Below, piece by piece: positions 25,987 through 33,614 of a stretch of 52,691 nt of DNA; the first letter of the stretch is position 1; each line of letters opens with the position of its first letter. Under the pieces are notes generated by a model that had not been told where the DNA came from, ran no database searches, and worked only from the letters and a program-made list of their open reading frames with translations. Position numbers and translations under genes: made by a program. Origin of the DNA: an uncultured Bacteroidales bacterium (GTDB lineage: Bacteria; Bacteroidota; Bacteroidia; Bacteroidales; UBA932); contig CAKUYQ010000017.1 in NCBI GenBank assembly GCA_934717185.1, positions 1 to 52,691 on the forward strand, in the 5' to 3' direction.

Positions 25987-27309
25987 CTACAAACTCCAAT
26001 ACCTCATTCCCGGAACTTTGCCTCTATAAATGCCTTTCACATCCACAAATACAGGATTGGAATTGGTTATTTTAAGGAATCTTTCAACCGGAATATCAAT
26101 ATATTGGCTATGGCTCACAGCTACAACAATCGCGTCATATTTTGTACTGGGCACAAACTCCCCATTGCCGCAAAGGGTCTCCACCGCCGTTCCCTCATTT
26201 GGAATCATCTCAATGCCGTACTCCGCCTTTACATGAGCCGCATCGGCATCGGGGTCTGCAACATCTACTTTAACACCATAGTCCTGCAACTCCTTCACAA
26301 TGTCCACAACCTTTGAGTTCCTTATATCGCTAACATTCTCCTTAAAAGTTATCCCAAGAACCAAGACCTTGCTGTTAAGTATTGAACGCCCGGTCTTTAT
26401 AAGTTCCTTAACCAATTTTTTTGCGATATAGCCACCCATTGAGTCGTTGACAAAGCGCCCTGCATTTATTATCTGAGGGTGGTATTTTAACTTCTGAGCC
26501 TTGTGTACCATATAGTAAGGATCTACCCCTATGCAGTGGCCACCCACCAAACCGGGGAAGAACTTAAGAAAATTCCACTTTGTACCGGCAGCCTCCAACA
26601 CCTCAAAAGTATTTATCCCCATACGGCCGAAAATTATTGACAACTCGTTCATAAGGGCAATGTTAACATCCCTTTGAATGTTCTCTATAATCTTTGCAGC
26701 CTCGGCAACCTTAATGCACGATGCCTTGTAAACTCCCGGCTGTATGATTAACGAGTAGGTCTCAGCTATCTTTTCAAGCGCCTCCTCATCACACCCGGAC
26801 ACTATCTTCTTTGTGTTTGTAAGGGTATGGTTCTTATCCCCGGGATTAATCCTTTCCGGCGAATAGCCAACCTTAAAATCTGTTTTGTATTTTAATCCCG
26901 ACAACTCCTCCAACAAAGGTATGCAGTCCTCCTCCGTGCAACCCGGATAAACAGTTGATTCATAGACTACATAGTCCCCCTTTTTCAGCACCTTTCCAAC
27001 AGATTGGGTTGCACCTATCACAGGTTTGAGATCCGGCTGGTTGGCGCTGTCTATTGGGGTAGGCACGGCTACAATATAAAAGTCTGCCTTTGCAAGCTCT
27101 TTAAGATCAGAAGTAAATGTTATGTTGCATCCTTCAAATTTGTCCGGAGCCAGCTCGCCACTTGGATCTATATGGCGACGCATAAGTTCCAATCTCTCTT
27201 CATTTATATCAAAACCTATAACAGGTTTCTTTCTTGCAAATTCCAGGGCGATAGGCAATCCAACATAACCTAAACCTATAACGGCTATAATTCCAGCTTC
27301 ACGTTTCAT
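25987..27309 (-). CDS. UDP-N-acetylhexosamine 6-dehydrogenase (TviB/WbpO type)
   Basis: 440 residues. UDP-glucose/GDP-mannose dehydrogenase superfamily: N-terminal GLGYVGLPIA dinucleotide loop, ESTVYPGCTEE, the active-site GGHCIGVDPYY with its Cys at about residue 268, and a third domain (LGITFKENVSDIRNSKV). The N-terminal sequence (FDINEERLELMRR) and the CIGVDPYYMVHKA segment are nearest to TviB/WbpO/WbpA-like enzymes that oxidise UDP-GlcNAc or UDP-GalNAc to the uronic acid in two NAD-linked steps. In this cluster it would supply the substrate of the next gene. It cannot be decided from sequence whether GlcNAc or GalNAc is preferred. Confidence 0.88.
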   Translation of the reverse strand: MKREAGIIAVIGLGYVGLPIALEFARKKPVIGFDINEERLELMRRHIDPSGELAPDKFEGCNITFTSDLKELAKADFYIVAVPTPIDSANQPDLKPVIGATQSVGKVLKKGDYVVYESTVYPGCTEEDCIPLLEELSGLKYKTDFKVGYSPERINPGDKNHTLTNTKKIVSGCDEEALEKIAETYSLIIQPGVYKASCIKVAEAAKIIENIQRDVNIALMNELSIIFGRMGINTFEVLEAAGTKWNFLKFFPGLVGGHCIGVDPYYMVHKAQKLKYHPQIINAGRFVNDSMGGYIAKKLVKELIKTGRSILNSKVLVLGITFKENVSDIRNSKVVDIVKELQDYGVKVDVADPDADAAHVKAEYGIEMIPNEGTAVETLCGNGEFVPSTKYDAIVVAVSHSQYIDIPVERFLKITNSNPVFVDVKGIYRGKVPGMRYWSL

Positions 27310-27339
27310 TATATAATTGATTTATATTTTTCATGTTTT

Positions 27340-28305
27340 CTACCAACCGAAAGGGTGCTTGCTTAATGGCAGTTTTGCAAGCGGATGGTAATCACCAACC
27401 AACCCTATAGGTTTTGAATTGCGTATATCATGCACAATCTGAATGCAGTTTCTCGCCTCGCTTATTCTAAACCCGCTCCCGTTCAATATATGTTTGTAAC
27501 TTTCTGTATGCAATTCTGTAAAACCGCCGCTGAATTCAAACTCCTCTCCATCTATATTAAGTGTTCTGTATGTGCGCTTCTCCCCTTCAACGGCATTTGC
27601 AGGGAGGTTGTCTGCATTTATACTTAAAAAGTACCTCACTCTTGCACGCTTTAGCCCAAGATAACCGGCAACACGGTCGTGGCTCATAACGTGGACTATA
27701 TTCTCGCTTACCGGACCGAATATCCATTGAAGCATATCATAAAAGTGTACACCTATATTGGTTGCAACACCTCCGCTCTTGTGAACATCCCCTTTCCACG
27801 ACGTATAATACCAGTTTCCTCTTGATGTTATGTATGTTAGATCTATATCGTAAATCTTGTCTGCAGGCCCGTTATCTATCTTTTTCTTTAAGGCTGCTAT
27901 AGCAGGATGAAGTCTTAGCTGAAGAATGTTGTACGCCTTATGGCCTGTCTCCATCTCTATCTTCTCCAATTGGTCTATATTCCACGGATTAAGCACAACA
28001 GGCTTCTCGCATATAACATCTGCCCCCAATCTTAAGCCGTATCTTATATGTGCATCATGAAGATAGTTTGGGGTGCATACGGTAAGCCAATCTATGGCAG
28101 ACGAGCCGTTCTTAAGTTTTGAATTGTGTCTGTCAAACAGCTCCATCTCCGTAAAAAACGCAGCATTTGGGAAATAACTGTCCATAATGCCAACGCTGTC
28201 AAATTTGTCGTATGCACTTACAAGATTGTTCCCGGTATCTTTAATTGCTCTAAGATGCCTTGGAGCAATATAGCCCGCAACTCCTATTATTGCAAAATTC
28301 TTCAT
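27340..28305 (-). CDS. wlbA: WlbA/WbpB-like UDP-2-acetamido-glucuronate 3-dehydrogenase
   Basis: 321 residues. Gfo/Idh/MocA-type oxidoreductase: N-terminal Rossmann segment IGVAGYIAPRHLRAI, the cofactor-pocket motif CEKPVVLNPWNID, and the downstream ILQLRLHPAI that marks the WlbA/WbpB subgroup. The family oxidises C3 of UDP-GlcNAcA so that a PLP aminotransferase can add an amino group, later acetylated by WlbB. WlbA and WlbB are both here, separated by the rml genes; the aminotransferase is not. Furthest upstream gene of the operon; minus-strand CAAAAATA (28343-28350) gives a weak -7 candidate. Confidence 0.87.
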   Translation of the reverse strand: MKNFAIIGVAGYIAPRHLRAIKDTGNNLVSAYDKFDSVGIMDSYFPNAAFFTEMELFDRHNSKLKNGSSAIDWLTVCTPNYLHDAHIRYGLRLGADVICEKPVVLNPWNIDQLEKIEMETGHKAYNILQLRLHPAIAALKKKIDNGPADKIYDIDLTYITSRGNWYYTSWKGDVHKSGGVATNIGVHFYDMLQWIFGPVSENIVHVMSHDRVAGYLGLKRARVRYFLSINADNLPANAVEGEKRTYRTLNIDGEEFEFSGGFTELHTESYKHILNGSGFRISEARNCIQIVHDIRNSKPIGLVGDYHPLAKLPLSKHPFGW

Positions 28306-28494
28306 TATAAACGTATATGATTTTGTCTGTATCTTTAAAATACAAAAATAAGAAACTGTTTTGATTTTTTGCTCACTTTCCTGCAGCTTTTCCTCGTACG
28401 GGTTAGTTTAGGGTACTATATGGCGTTAGCGTTGGCGTTAATTGAGTTTATAGTTGAGAGTTTATGTTTATAGTTTATGGCTTTGGCGTTGGCG
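28306..28494. repeat. Gap start: promoter region and hexamer repeats
   Basis: The first part is the 5' region of wlbA; from about 28421 there are GGCGTTAGCGTTGGCGTTA hexamers and TTTATAGTTGAGAGTTTATG tracts, leading directly into the large duplicated block at 28495. No gene. Confidence 0.7.
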
Positions 28495-28937
28495 TTAGCT
28501 TTGGCCTTGATTGAATTGAAAGTGTATAGTTGGCTTTGGCGTTAGCGTTAGCTTTGGCTGTCTTAAGTGTATAGAAAGTAGAGAGTGTAAAGTAAAGAAT
28601 AGAGAATAATTAGAAACAGTTGTGAACGACTTGTCAATCAACTGAATGGCGGTTGCCGAAAGCAGCTTATAGGAAACGGTGTCTGTTAAAGGACCGTTAG
28701 GATGCAAAGCATACTAAAAGGGACGACTTAGCCGTTTCAAGCTGATTGAAAGCATAAGCCGTTGATTGTCATGGAGAGAAAAACTGTTTTTAAATATGAG
28801 TAAAGAGAGCTAAGGTTAATGCCAAATATAAGTTATAGTTAAAGGTTTATGGTTTATAGTCAGTTTTAGAGTTAATAGAAAGAAAGTTTAAAGTAAAACT
28901 ATAAACTAAATCAGCTAACGCCAATGCAAAAGCTAAA
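28495..28937. repeat. 443-bp direct repeat, copy A
   Basis: Identical by eye to 31448-31890 (offset 2953). Made of composite-repeat flanks around a non-repetitive core of about 180 bases. The apparent 70-codon minus-strand ORF inside it is present in both copies but is a reading of the repeat and has no gene-like features. The two copies bracket the secreted two-gene cassette. Confidence 0.85.
28611..28792 (+). ncRNA. Candidate structured RNA, copy A
   Basis: Nested complementary segments: AAACAGT (28614-28620) with ACTGTTT (28783-28789); CAATCAAC (28635-28642) with GTTGATTG (28761-28768), extended by GGC/GCC; CAGCTT (28663-28668) with AAGCTG (28739-28744); hairpins AACGGT/ACCGTT (28675-28680, 28693-28698) and ATGC-AAA-GCAT (28702-28712). 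The closing stem runs into TTTTT, terminator-like. Perfectly repeated at 31564-31745. No known RNA family was matched; fold judged by eye. Confidence 0.4.
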
Positions 28938-29147
28938 GCAATATTTATTTTGTTATTTGTCTGTAAATTCGTATCTTGCTTTCCGACAGTCAACAGCTGT
29001 GTGCTCCATTTTAGTAACATAAAAAAATAAGTTGCCTTAGATTAAGAGAATATTTTGAGAAAAGAGATATAGACAGAAAAGATTCCTTAAGATGATGCAG
29101 GTTATTTTTAAAGGTTACTTAGTATTAACAATTAAAAAACGAAGCCC
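28938..29147. other. Upstream region of the secreted cassette
   Basis: 210 A/T-rich bases. No gene. TTTG at 28950-28953-type sequences occur but no convincing TTTG/TAnnTTTG pair was found. The leader is different from that before the 32025 gene, although the duplicated block ends at the same distance scale. Confidence 0.4.
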
Positions 29148-30722
29148 ATGAGAAGATTCAAATTTCTACTGCCATTGTGTATGGCAATGCTGACCGTTTC
29201 TTTAGTCCAATGTTCCAAAGAGGACAGCACGGACAAGCAGATGCTGAACGCATTAGACAATCAAAAAATCCTAACCGTATCGGAAGCCAAAGATTTCCTG
29301 GAAGGCATTGGCTTGCAGGGAATGTCTACAAAATCAACAGAAGAAGATATTCCCAATGAAAATGGTTATGTCAAATATGTTCCGGGAGATTATACAGCAG
29401 ATTGGAACAAAGCAACGGATGGAGAGGAGTCTGGTCTTGGCTGTGTAGAGATTCCTGTTTCTACAAAAAACAACTATATGGCATTGAGCTATTATACAGA
29501 AGCCGACAGTACAATATTTTACTATTTAAGAATCATGCAGAAACTTATAGTAGTAAAAAGCAAAGATTCCGATGTGAAAAGTGCCTATTTGCTAAGTCTT
29601 ATTCCGGATATAGAATATGCAACAGGAAAAACCTGCACTGAGGTATTGGATAGTTTTACTAATATAGGCGAAAAAGGAGATTATAGCGGATTGGTACTTT
29701 ATACCGTTCCCAATACGGGAGAATTGGTAAGAGTAAGTCAATATGAGAACGGAGAATATTGCAATGGCGTTTATGTATTTGACAAGTCCTCCGATATTGA
29801 AACAAACAATGATTTGGCATTCAGATTTTTAGAGAAGATCTCCATCTACAGGATGGCAAATTCGGTATATACCAAATCGTATGAACCAATATATGATATG
29901 CCTGAATTGGTAGTTACGGCAGAACGGCCCAATAACCGTCACAAGGAGACAGCAGATCAATTACTCAGTGCGTTGATAGATCGCGGAGGCGGAGGTGGTT
30001 CATACGAAAATAATACAGACCCCAAACCGGCAGGAGGGGGTGGAGGAAAAACGCCTACCACCAAAGATGATAAAAATACGGCCCCTAATTCAAAGAAAAT
30101 CTTTAAGAACAGTGAGCTGTCAGATTCTCAATGGACAATCTTGGAGGCGAAAATCAAAGAAATAATGAAACAATGTATGGGTATGAGCCTAATCAATACA
30201 TTGGCTGAGAAATTGGGTAATAAAAGGATAACAATTGAATTTAATGAGAGTATTCCGGGGAGGTTTGCTTTTGACGGAAACTCTACAACCCTTTTTTTTA
30301 ATCCCGATAAAGATGCATTTTATCTTTTTCATGAGATGTTCCATATGTATCAGGCATATGGTGAAATTAATATAAATACATATAAGGCAGCAAATCTGAA
30401 TTTGGAGTTTGAGGCCTATTTTGCGGTGTTAAGATATATGGAAAGCGATATAAATCTTTTTAATTCTATGGCATATGAAAAGTTCATAGGACATCCTATA
30501 GGGGCTAGTGTAGACAAGCTTAGCCGTTATTTGGATGATCATGGCAATCTAATGCCAGGCAAATCTGTAACTGAATATGAAAATCATATATCTTCAAAAA
30601 TGGTGTATACTTTTAGAAATTACAGCGATGGAGTGTATAATGAAGAGAGATATAAGTTTGATGCGTCACGTATTGGCGATATGAATTTCAAAAACTTTAG
30701 AGCTGTTACAAAAGATTGTTAA
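29148..30722 (+). CDS. Lipoprotein with C-terminal HExxH (putative metallopeptidase) domain
   Basis: 524 residues. Type II signal peptide with lipobox Ser-Leu-Val-Gln-Cys (Cys near residue 23). N-terminal half unknown. Around residues 263-272 is PELVVTAERPN, a segment of the PEVVVTA type seen in Bacteroidota surface and effector-like proteins. Then Gly-rich linkers (GGGGGS and AGGGGGK, about 280-300). The C-terminal domain contains LFHEMFHMYQ, with His395-Glu396-x-x-His399 as a zinc-binding pattern, and Glu420/Glu422 in LEFEAYF as possible third ligand. Mature function is inferred only. The downstream gene follows by 19 bases, likely cotranscribed. Both lie between the identical 443-bp repeats, so they may have been acquired or duplicated as a unit. 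Confidence 0.65.
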   Translation: MRRFKFLLPLCMAMLTVSLVQCSKEDSTDKQMLNALDNQKILTVSEAKDFLEGIGLQGMSTKSTEEDIPNENGYVKYVPGDYTADWNKATDGEESGLGCVEIPVSTKNNYMALSYYTEADSTIFYYLRIMQKLIVVKSKDSDVKSAYLLSLIPDIEYATGKTCTEVLDSFTNIGEKGDYSGLVLYTVPNTGELVRVSQYENGEYCNGVYVFDKSSDIETNNDLAFRFLEKISIYRMANSVYTKSYEPIYDMPELVVTAERPNNRHKETADQLLSALIDRGGGGGSYENNTDPKPAGGGGGKTPTTKDDKNTAPNSKKIFKNSELSDSQWTILEAKIKEIMKQCMGMSLINTLAEKLGNKRITIEFNESIPGRFAFDGNSTTLFFNPDKDAFYLFHEMFHMYQAYGEININTYKAANLNLEFEAYFAVLRYMESDINLFNSMAYEKFIGHPIGASVDKLSRYLDDHGNLMPGKSVTEYENHISSKMVYTFRNYSDGVYNEERYKFDASRIGDMNFKNFRAVTKDC

Positions 30723-30741
30723 ATTTAAAAATTTCGTAGTT

Positions 30742-31269
30742 ATGAAAAAAACAATAATAGTTTTATCATTAATGTTTTGCGCTTTATTTGCGTACGGACA
30801 GGAATCATTATACGAAGAGTATAAGGTGTTTAATGAGGATGGGTATACATATATATGTAATCCTCAGTCCAATGGATATGTAGACCTTTATAATAAGAAC
30901 AACAAGTGGGTAGATACCTGCCCTAAATATAAGGACACAGGAGAGTATTTGGAGTTTGGAGTAAGTACATTGGAATATGATATGAATATGAAAAATGTGA
31001 TACAATCCGTTATATACAATGCTTTTACTTCAGAGCAGATTAGAACGTTGAGAGGATATATGTTATTTGCAATAATGAGTTTAAACAGCGAAACGGGGAA
31101 ATTAGAAGAGGTATATTTTAGTTTCAAATATTATCAGCCCTATGCTAAGATACCTGTATCCGTTTTCAGAAAAATGGAATTGGAACTAAAAGAAAAGGTT
31201 AGATTCCAGCCTACGGAAGAGGGGAAGAAATTAGACTACATCTACTATGCTCCTAATTTTAGGCCATAA
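30742..31269 (+). CDS. Small exported protein paired with the HExxH lipoprotein
   Basis: 175 residues. Signal peptide with cleavage at Ala-Tyr-Gly-Gln (about residue 20). The mature part begins ESLYEEYKVFNEDGYTYICNP and ends KVRFQPTEEGKKLDYIYY (both quoted in part); it looks alpha/beta and secreted, and resembles DUF5043-type Bacteroidota proteins, a comparison I cannot confirm. No catalytic motif. Starts 19 bases after the lipoprotein stop, same strand. The pairing suggests a partner or immunity/inhibitor role, but this is inference. Confidence 0.6.
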   Translation: MKKTIIVLSLMFCALFAYGQESLYEEYKVFNEDGYTYICNPQSNGYVDLYNKNNKWVDTCPKYKDTGEYLEFGVSTLEYDMNMKNVIQSVIYNAFTSEQIRTLRGYMLFAIMSLNSETGKLEEVYFSFKYYQPYAKIPVSVFRKMELELKEKVRFQPTEEGKKLDYIYYAPNFRP

Positions 31270-31447
31270 TATAGATAATAATTTTATCAAAATACATAGA
31301 ATTAGTGTAGTGGTATAGCACAGAGCTGTTGACTGTTGTTTTTGTACCATGATTTAGTAAACTGAGAACCGATAGATATTTTATAGCTTTGGCGTTAGCT
31401 TTGGCCTTGATTGAATTGAAAGTGTATCGTTGGCTTTGGCGTTAGCG
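31270..31447. repeat. Start of second repeat gap, with 53-bp tandem unit
   Basis: No gene. From 31390 the sequence is the beginning of the repeat block; a 53-bp unit (from TTAGCTTTGGCCTTGATTG onward) occurs twice here (one mismatch, near 31428), the second being the first part of copy B. Copy A has it once. Confidence 0.7.
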
Positions 31448-31890
31448 TTAGCTTTGGCCTTGATTGAATTGAAAGTGTATAGTTGGCTTTGGCGTTAGCG
31501 TTAGCTTTGGCTGTCTTAAGTGTATAGAAAGTAGAGAGTGTAAAGTAAAGAATAGAGAATAATTAGAAACAGTTGTGAACGACTTGTCAATCAACTGAAT
31601 GGCGGTTGCCGAAAGCAGCTTATAGGAAACGGTGTCTGTTAAAGGACCGTTAGGATGCAAAGCATACTAAAAGGGACGACTTAGCCGTTTCAAGCTGATT
31701 GAAAGCATAAGCCGTTGATTGTCATGGAGAGAAAAACTGTTTTTAAATATGAGTAAAGAGAGCTAAGGTTAATGCCAAATATAAGTTATAGTTAAAGGTT
31801 TATGGTTTATAGTCAGTTTTAGAGTTAATAGAAAGAAAGTTTAAAGTAAAACTATAAACTAAATCAGCTAACGCCAATGCAAAAGCTAAA
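31448..31890. repeat. 443-bp direct repeat, copy B
   Basis: Identical by eye to 28495-28937. Starts within the tandem unit and ends AAAAGCTAAA. It precedes the DUF4468-flavin reductase gene. Confidence 0.85.
31564..31745 (+). ncRNA. Candidate structured RNA, copy B
   Basis: Same as 28611-28792, shifted by 2953 bases, with every stem retained. Because the copies are identical they give no covariation, so the fold is not independently supported. Confidence 0.4.
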
Positions 31891-31919
31891 TATAATATTA
31901 TTTGTTTATAAAAAATTAG

Positions 31920-31927
31920 TAACTTTG
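31920..31927 (+). promoter_or_regulatory. Candidate -7 box of the DUF4468-flavin reductase gene
   Basis: TAACTTTG, with TTTG at 31901-31904 at a short 15-base spacing. The leader to 32025 holds a hairpin-like ACGCTGAAGTGCAGCGT (31981-31997). Tentative. Confidence 0.4.
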
Positions 31928-32024
31928 GAGCATGCGTTTTTTTGTGAGTTGCCAATGCGCGACTTTACACAATCGTCAATACGCTGAAGTGCAGCGTTTG
32001 TTGTAGGTTACTAAAATATTATAT

Positions 32025-33440
32025 ATGAAGAAATTTGCAAGTATCACATGCTGGTTGGCAGTCCTATTGCTTTGGCCTGCCTCGTTTTATGCTCAAATAC
32101 GTGAAAAGGAGAACACGTTGGACTTTTCGGATAAAAAGTACTTGGCCGGAGCTGTACCAACCGAAAACGGGAAAGTTGTATTCAACAGACAGTTAGACAT
32201 AACCGGCATTGCGCCTCAGACAGCAATTGAACTTACTCGGCAATGGGCAAGCGGACCACTTGCCAACGATGGTTACAACGGCAAAATTTATGATATAGAC
32301 AATAATGCAGGTTCCCTTGCAATAAATATAGATGGAAACCTTGTCTTTAAATCATCTGCCTTCCAATTAGATCAAGCCACTATAAGTTTTGTTTTGGATG
32401 TAAAATTCAATAATAACAAATGCATACTTACATTCAGAAATATACGGTATCTGTATGCTATCAACCCAAACAACACAAGAAGGGAAGTAATTATGGCAGA
32501 CAACTGGATTGTAGACAAAGAGGCTCTCAACAAGGCCGGTACAAAGATGTACGCAATGAACGGAAAATTTAGAATCCGTACAGTACAGTTGGTTGATTAT
32601 CTTACAGAGTCGCTTCGCAGCGGCCTCAATGCAAGAGATGTAAAGAACACCAACACCATAACTTTCACCGCATCTGCCGAGGCCGCAACAAATGCCAACG
32701 CTAACACAAATGCTGCTGTTGCAGAAACAAACATTGCAGAGACAAATACAGCAGTTGCAAACACATCCAACGCCAATGCAAATGCTGCTGTTGCCGCCAC
32801 AAATGCAGCCGAATCAAACACTGCAGTTGCAAACACAGCCAACGCCAACGCTAATATAGTCAATACAAACACAGCCAACGCTAACGCCAATACCAACGCC
32901 ATTAAACACTATAACTTTGCAAAGGATATGAACGGTTTTGAAAAAATTTCTCCATTAGAGATAGAGGGCAATGCCATTAAGATGATCTCCAAAGATTGGA
33001 TGCTTGTAACAGCCGGAACAGAGACAGATTTTAATATGCTCACAGCCAGCTGGGGCGGACTTGGAGAGCTATACAACAAGCCTGTTGCAATCTGCTTTAT
33101 AAGACCGGACAGGTACACTTTCAATTACATAGACAATGGTGACACATTTACCCTAAGTTTCTATTCAGATGATTTTAGAGAGGTGCTCAACTACTGTGGC
33201 TCAGCTTCCGGTCGTAACGAAGACAAGGTTAAAGGCAGCCGCCTCACCCCTCTTATGCTTCCCGACAACAAAGGTATTGCCTTCAGACAGGCAAAACTCA
33301 TAATCGAGTGCAGGAAATTGGTTAGCATGCCAATCACTGCCGATGCCATTAATCAGCCGGATGTCAAGGCAGAACGCACCAAATATCCGCTTCATAAAAT
33401 GTTTATAGGTGAGATTATTGCAGTTTATAAAAAGAATTAA
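32025..33440 (+). CDS. Secreted DUF4468 domain joined to a flavin reductase domain by a repeat-derived linker
   Basis: 471 residues. Signal peptide (Met-Lys-Lys, core, Phe-Tyr-Ala-Gln near residue 23). Residues about 30-205 match DUF4468 (N-terminal LDFSDKKYLAGAVPTENGKV, split here, and ASGPLANDGYNGKIYDID). Residues about 294-471 match the FMN-binding flavin reductase family: EIEGNAIKMISKDWMLVTAGTETDFNMLTASWGGLGELYNKPVAICFIRPDRY in part, LSFYSD, and the C-terminal KMFIGEIIAVYKK. Between them, residues about 221-293 are Asn/Ala/Thr repeats (NANANTNA, AVANTANANAN) encoded by GCCAACGC hexamers identical to the intergenic repeat. Flavin reductases are normally cytoplasmic and free-standing, DUF4468 proteins exported and free-standing, so a fusion across a former gap is a good explanation. 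Confidence 0.8.
   Translation: MKKFASITCWLAVLLLWPASFYAQIREKENTLDFSDKKYLAGAVPTENGKVVFNRQLDITGIAPQTAIELTRQWASGPLANDGYNGKIYDIDNNAGSLAINIDGNLVFKSSAFQLDQATISFVLDVKFNNNKCILTFRNIRYLYAINPNNTRREVIMADNWIVDKEALNKAGTKMYAMNGKFRIRTVQLVDYLTESLRSGLNARDVKNTNTITFTASAEAATNANANTNAAVAETNIAETNTAVANTSNANANAAVAATNAAESNTAVANTANANANIVNTNTANANANTNAIKHYNFAKDMNGFEKISPLEIEGNAIKMISKDWMLVTAGTETDFNMLTASWGGLGELYNKPVAICFIRPDRYTFNYIDNGDTFTLSFYSDDFREVLNYCGSASGRNEDKVKGSRLTPLMLPDNKGIAFRQAKLIIECRKLVSMPITADAINQPDVKAERTKYPLHKMFIGEIIAVYKKN
32686..32905 (+). repeat. Hexamer repeat read in frame as an Asn/Ala linker
   Basis: About 220 bases of GCCAACGCTAACAC / GCAAACACAGCCAACGCC type. The frame gives Ala-Asn and Thr-Asn pairs. The same hexamers occur out of any gene at eight or more places in the window. 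Confidence 0.8.
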
Positions 33441-33455
33441 GAATACAAAAGGCAA

Positions 33456-33540
33456 CCTATAACTATGCATTGGCTTTAGCTTTGGCCTTAATTAAGTTAA
33501 AAGTGTATGGTTTATTGTTTATAGATATAGAAGAAATGCT
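33456..33540. repeat. Short intergenic composite repeat
   Basis: GGCTTTAGCTTTGGCCTTAA hexamers followed by TATGGTTTATTGTTTATAG. Same family, in the gap between the fusion gene and its terminator. Confidence 0.65.
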
Positions 33541-33570
33541 GATTGTAAAATATCATTTGGTACTATAAAT

Positions 33571-33607
33571 AATAATGGCGGCTGAAAAGTAATCAACCGC
33601 CATTATT
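33571..33607. terminator. Bidirectional intrinsic terminator
   Basis: Perfect 11-bp arms AATAATGGCGG (33571-33581) and CCGCCATTATT (33597-33607), between the plus-strand fusion gene and minus-strand phoH, ending 8 bases from the phoH stop. Strong stem; T-rich flanks are short. Confidence 0.8.
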
Positions 33608-33614
33608 AATATCA

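Noticed and set aside
28495..28707. 70-codon minus-strand ORF inside the duplicated block (also 31448-31660)
   Set aside because: Its sequence is largely the hexamer repeat translated, with no ribosome-binding site and low-complexity Thr/Lys/Pro content; identity between copies comes from the duplication.
31301..31352. tRNA-like stretch TTAGTGTAGTGGTATAGCAC with following GCTGTTGACTGTTG
   Set aside because: A D-arm-like sequence is present but no matching acceptor strand or proper T-arm; probably chance or a decayed fragment.
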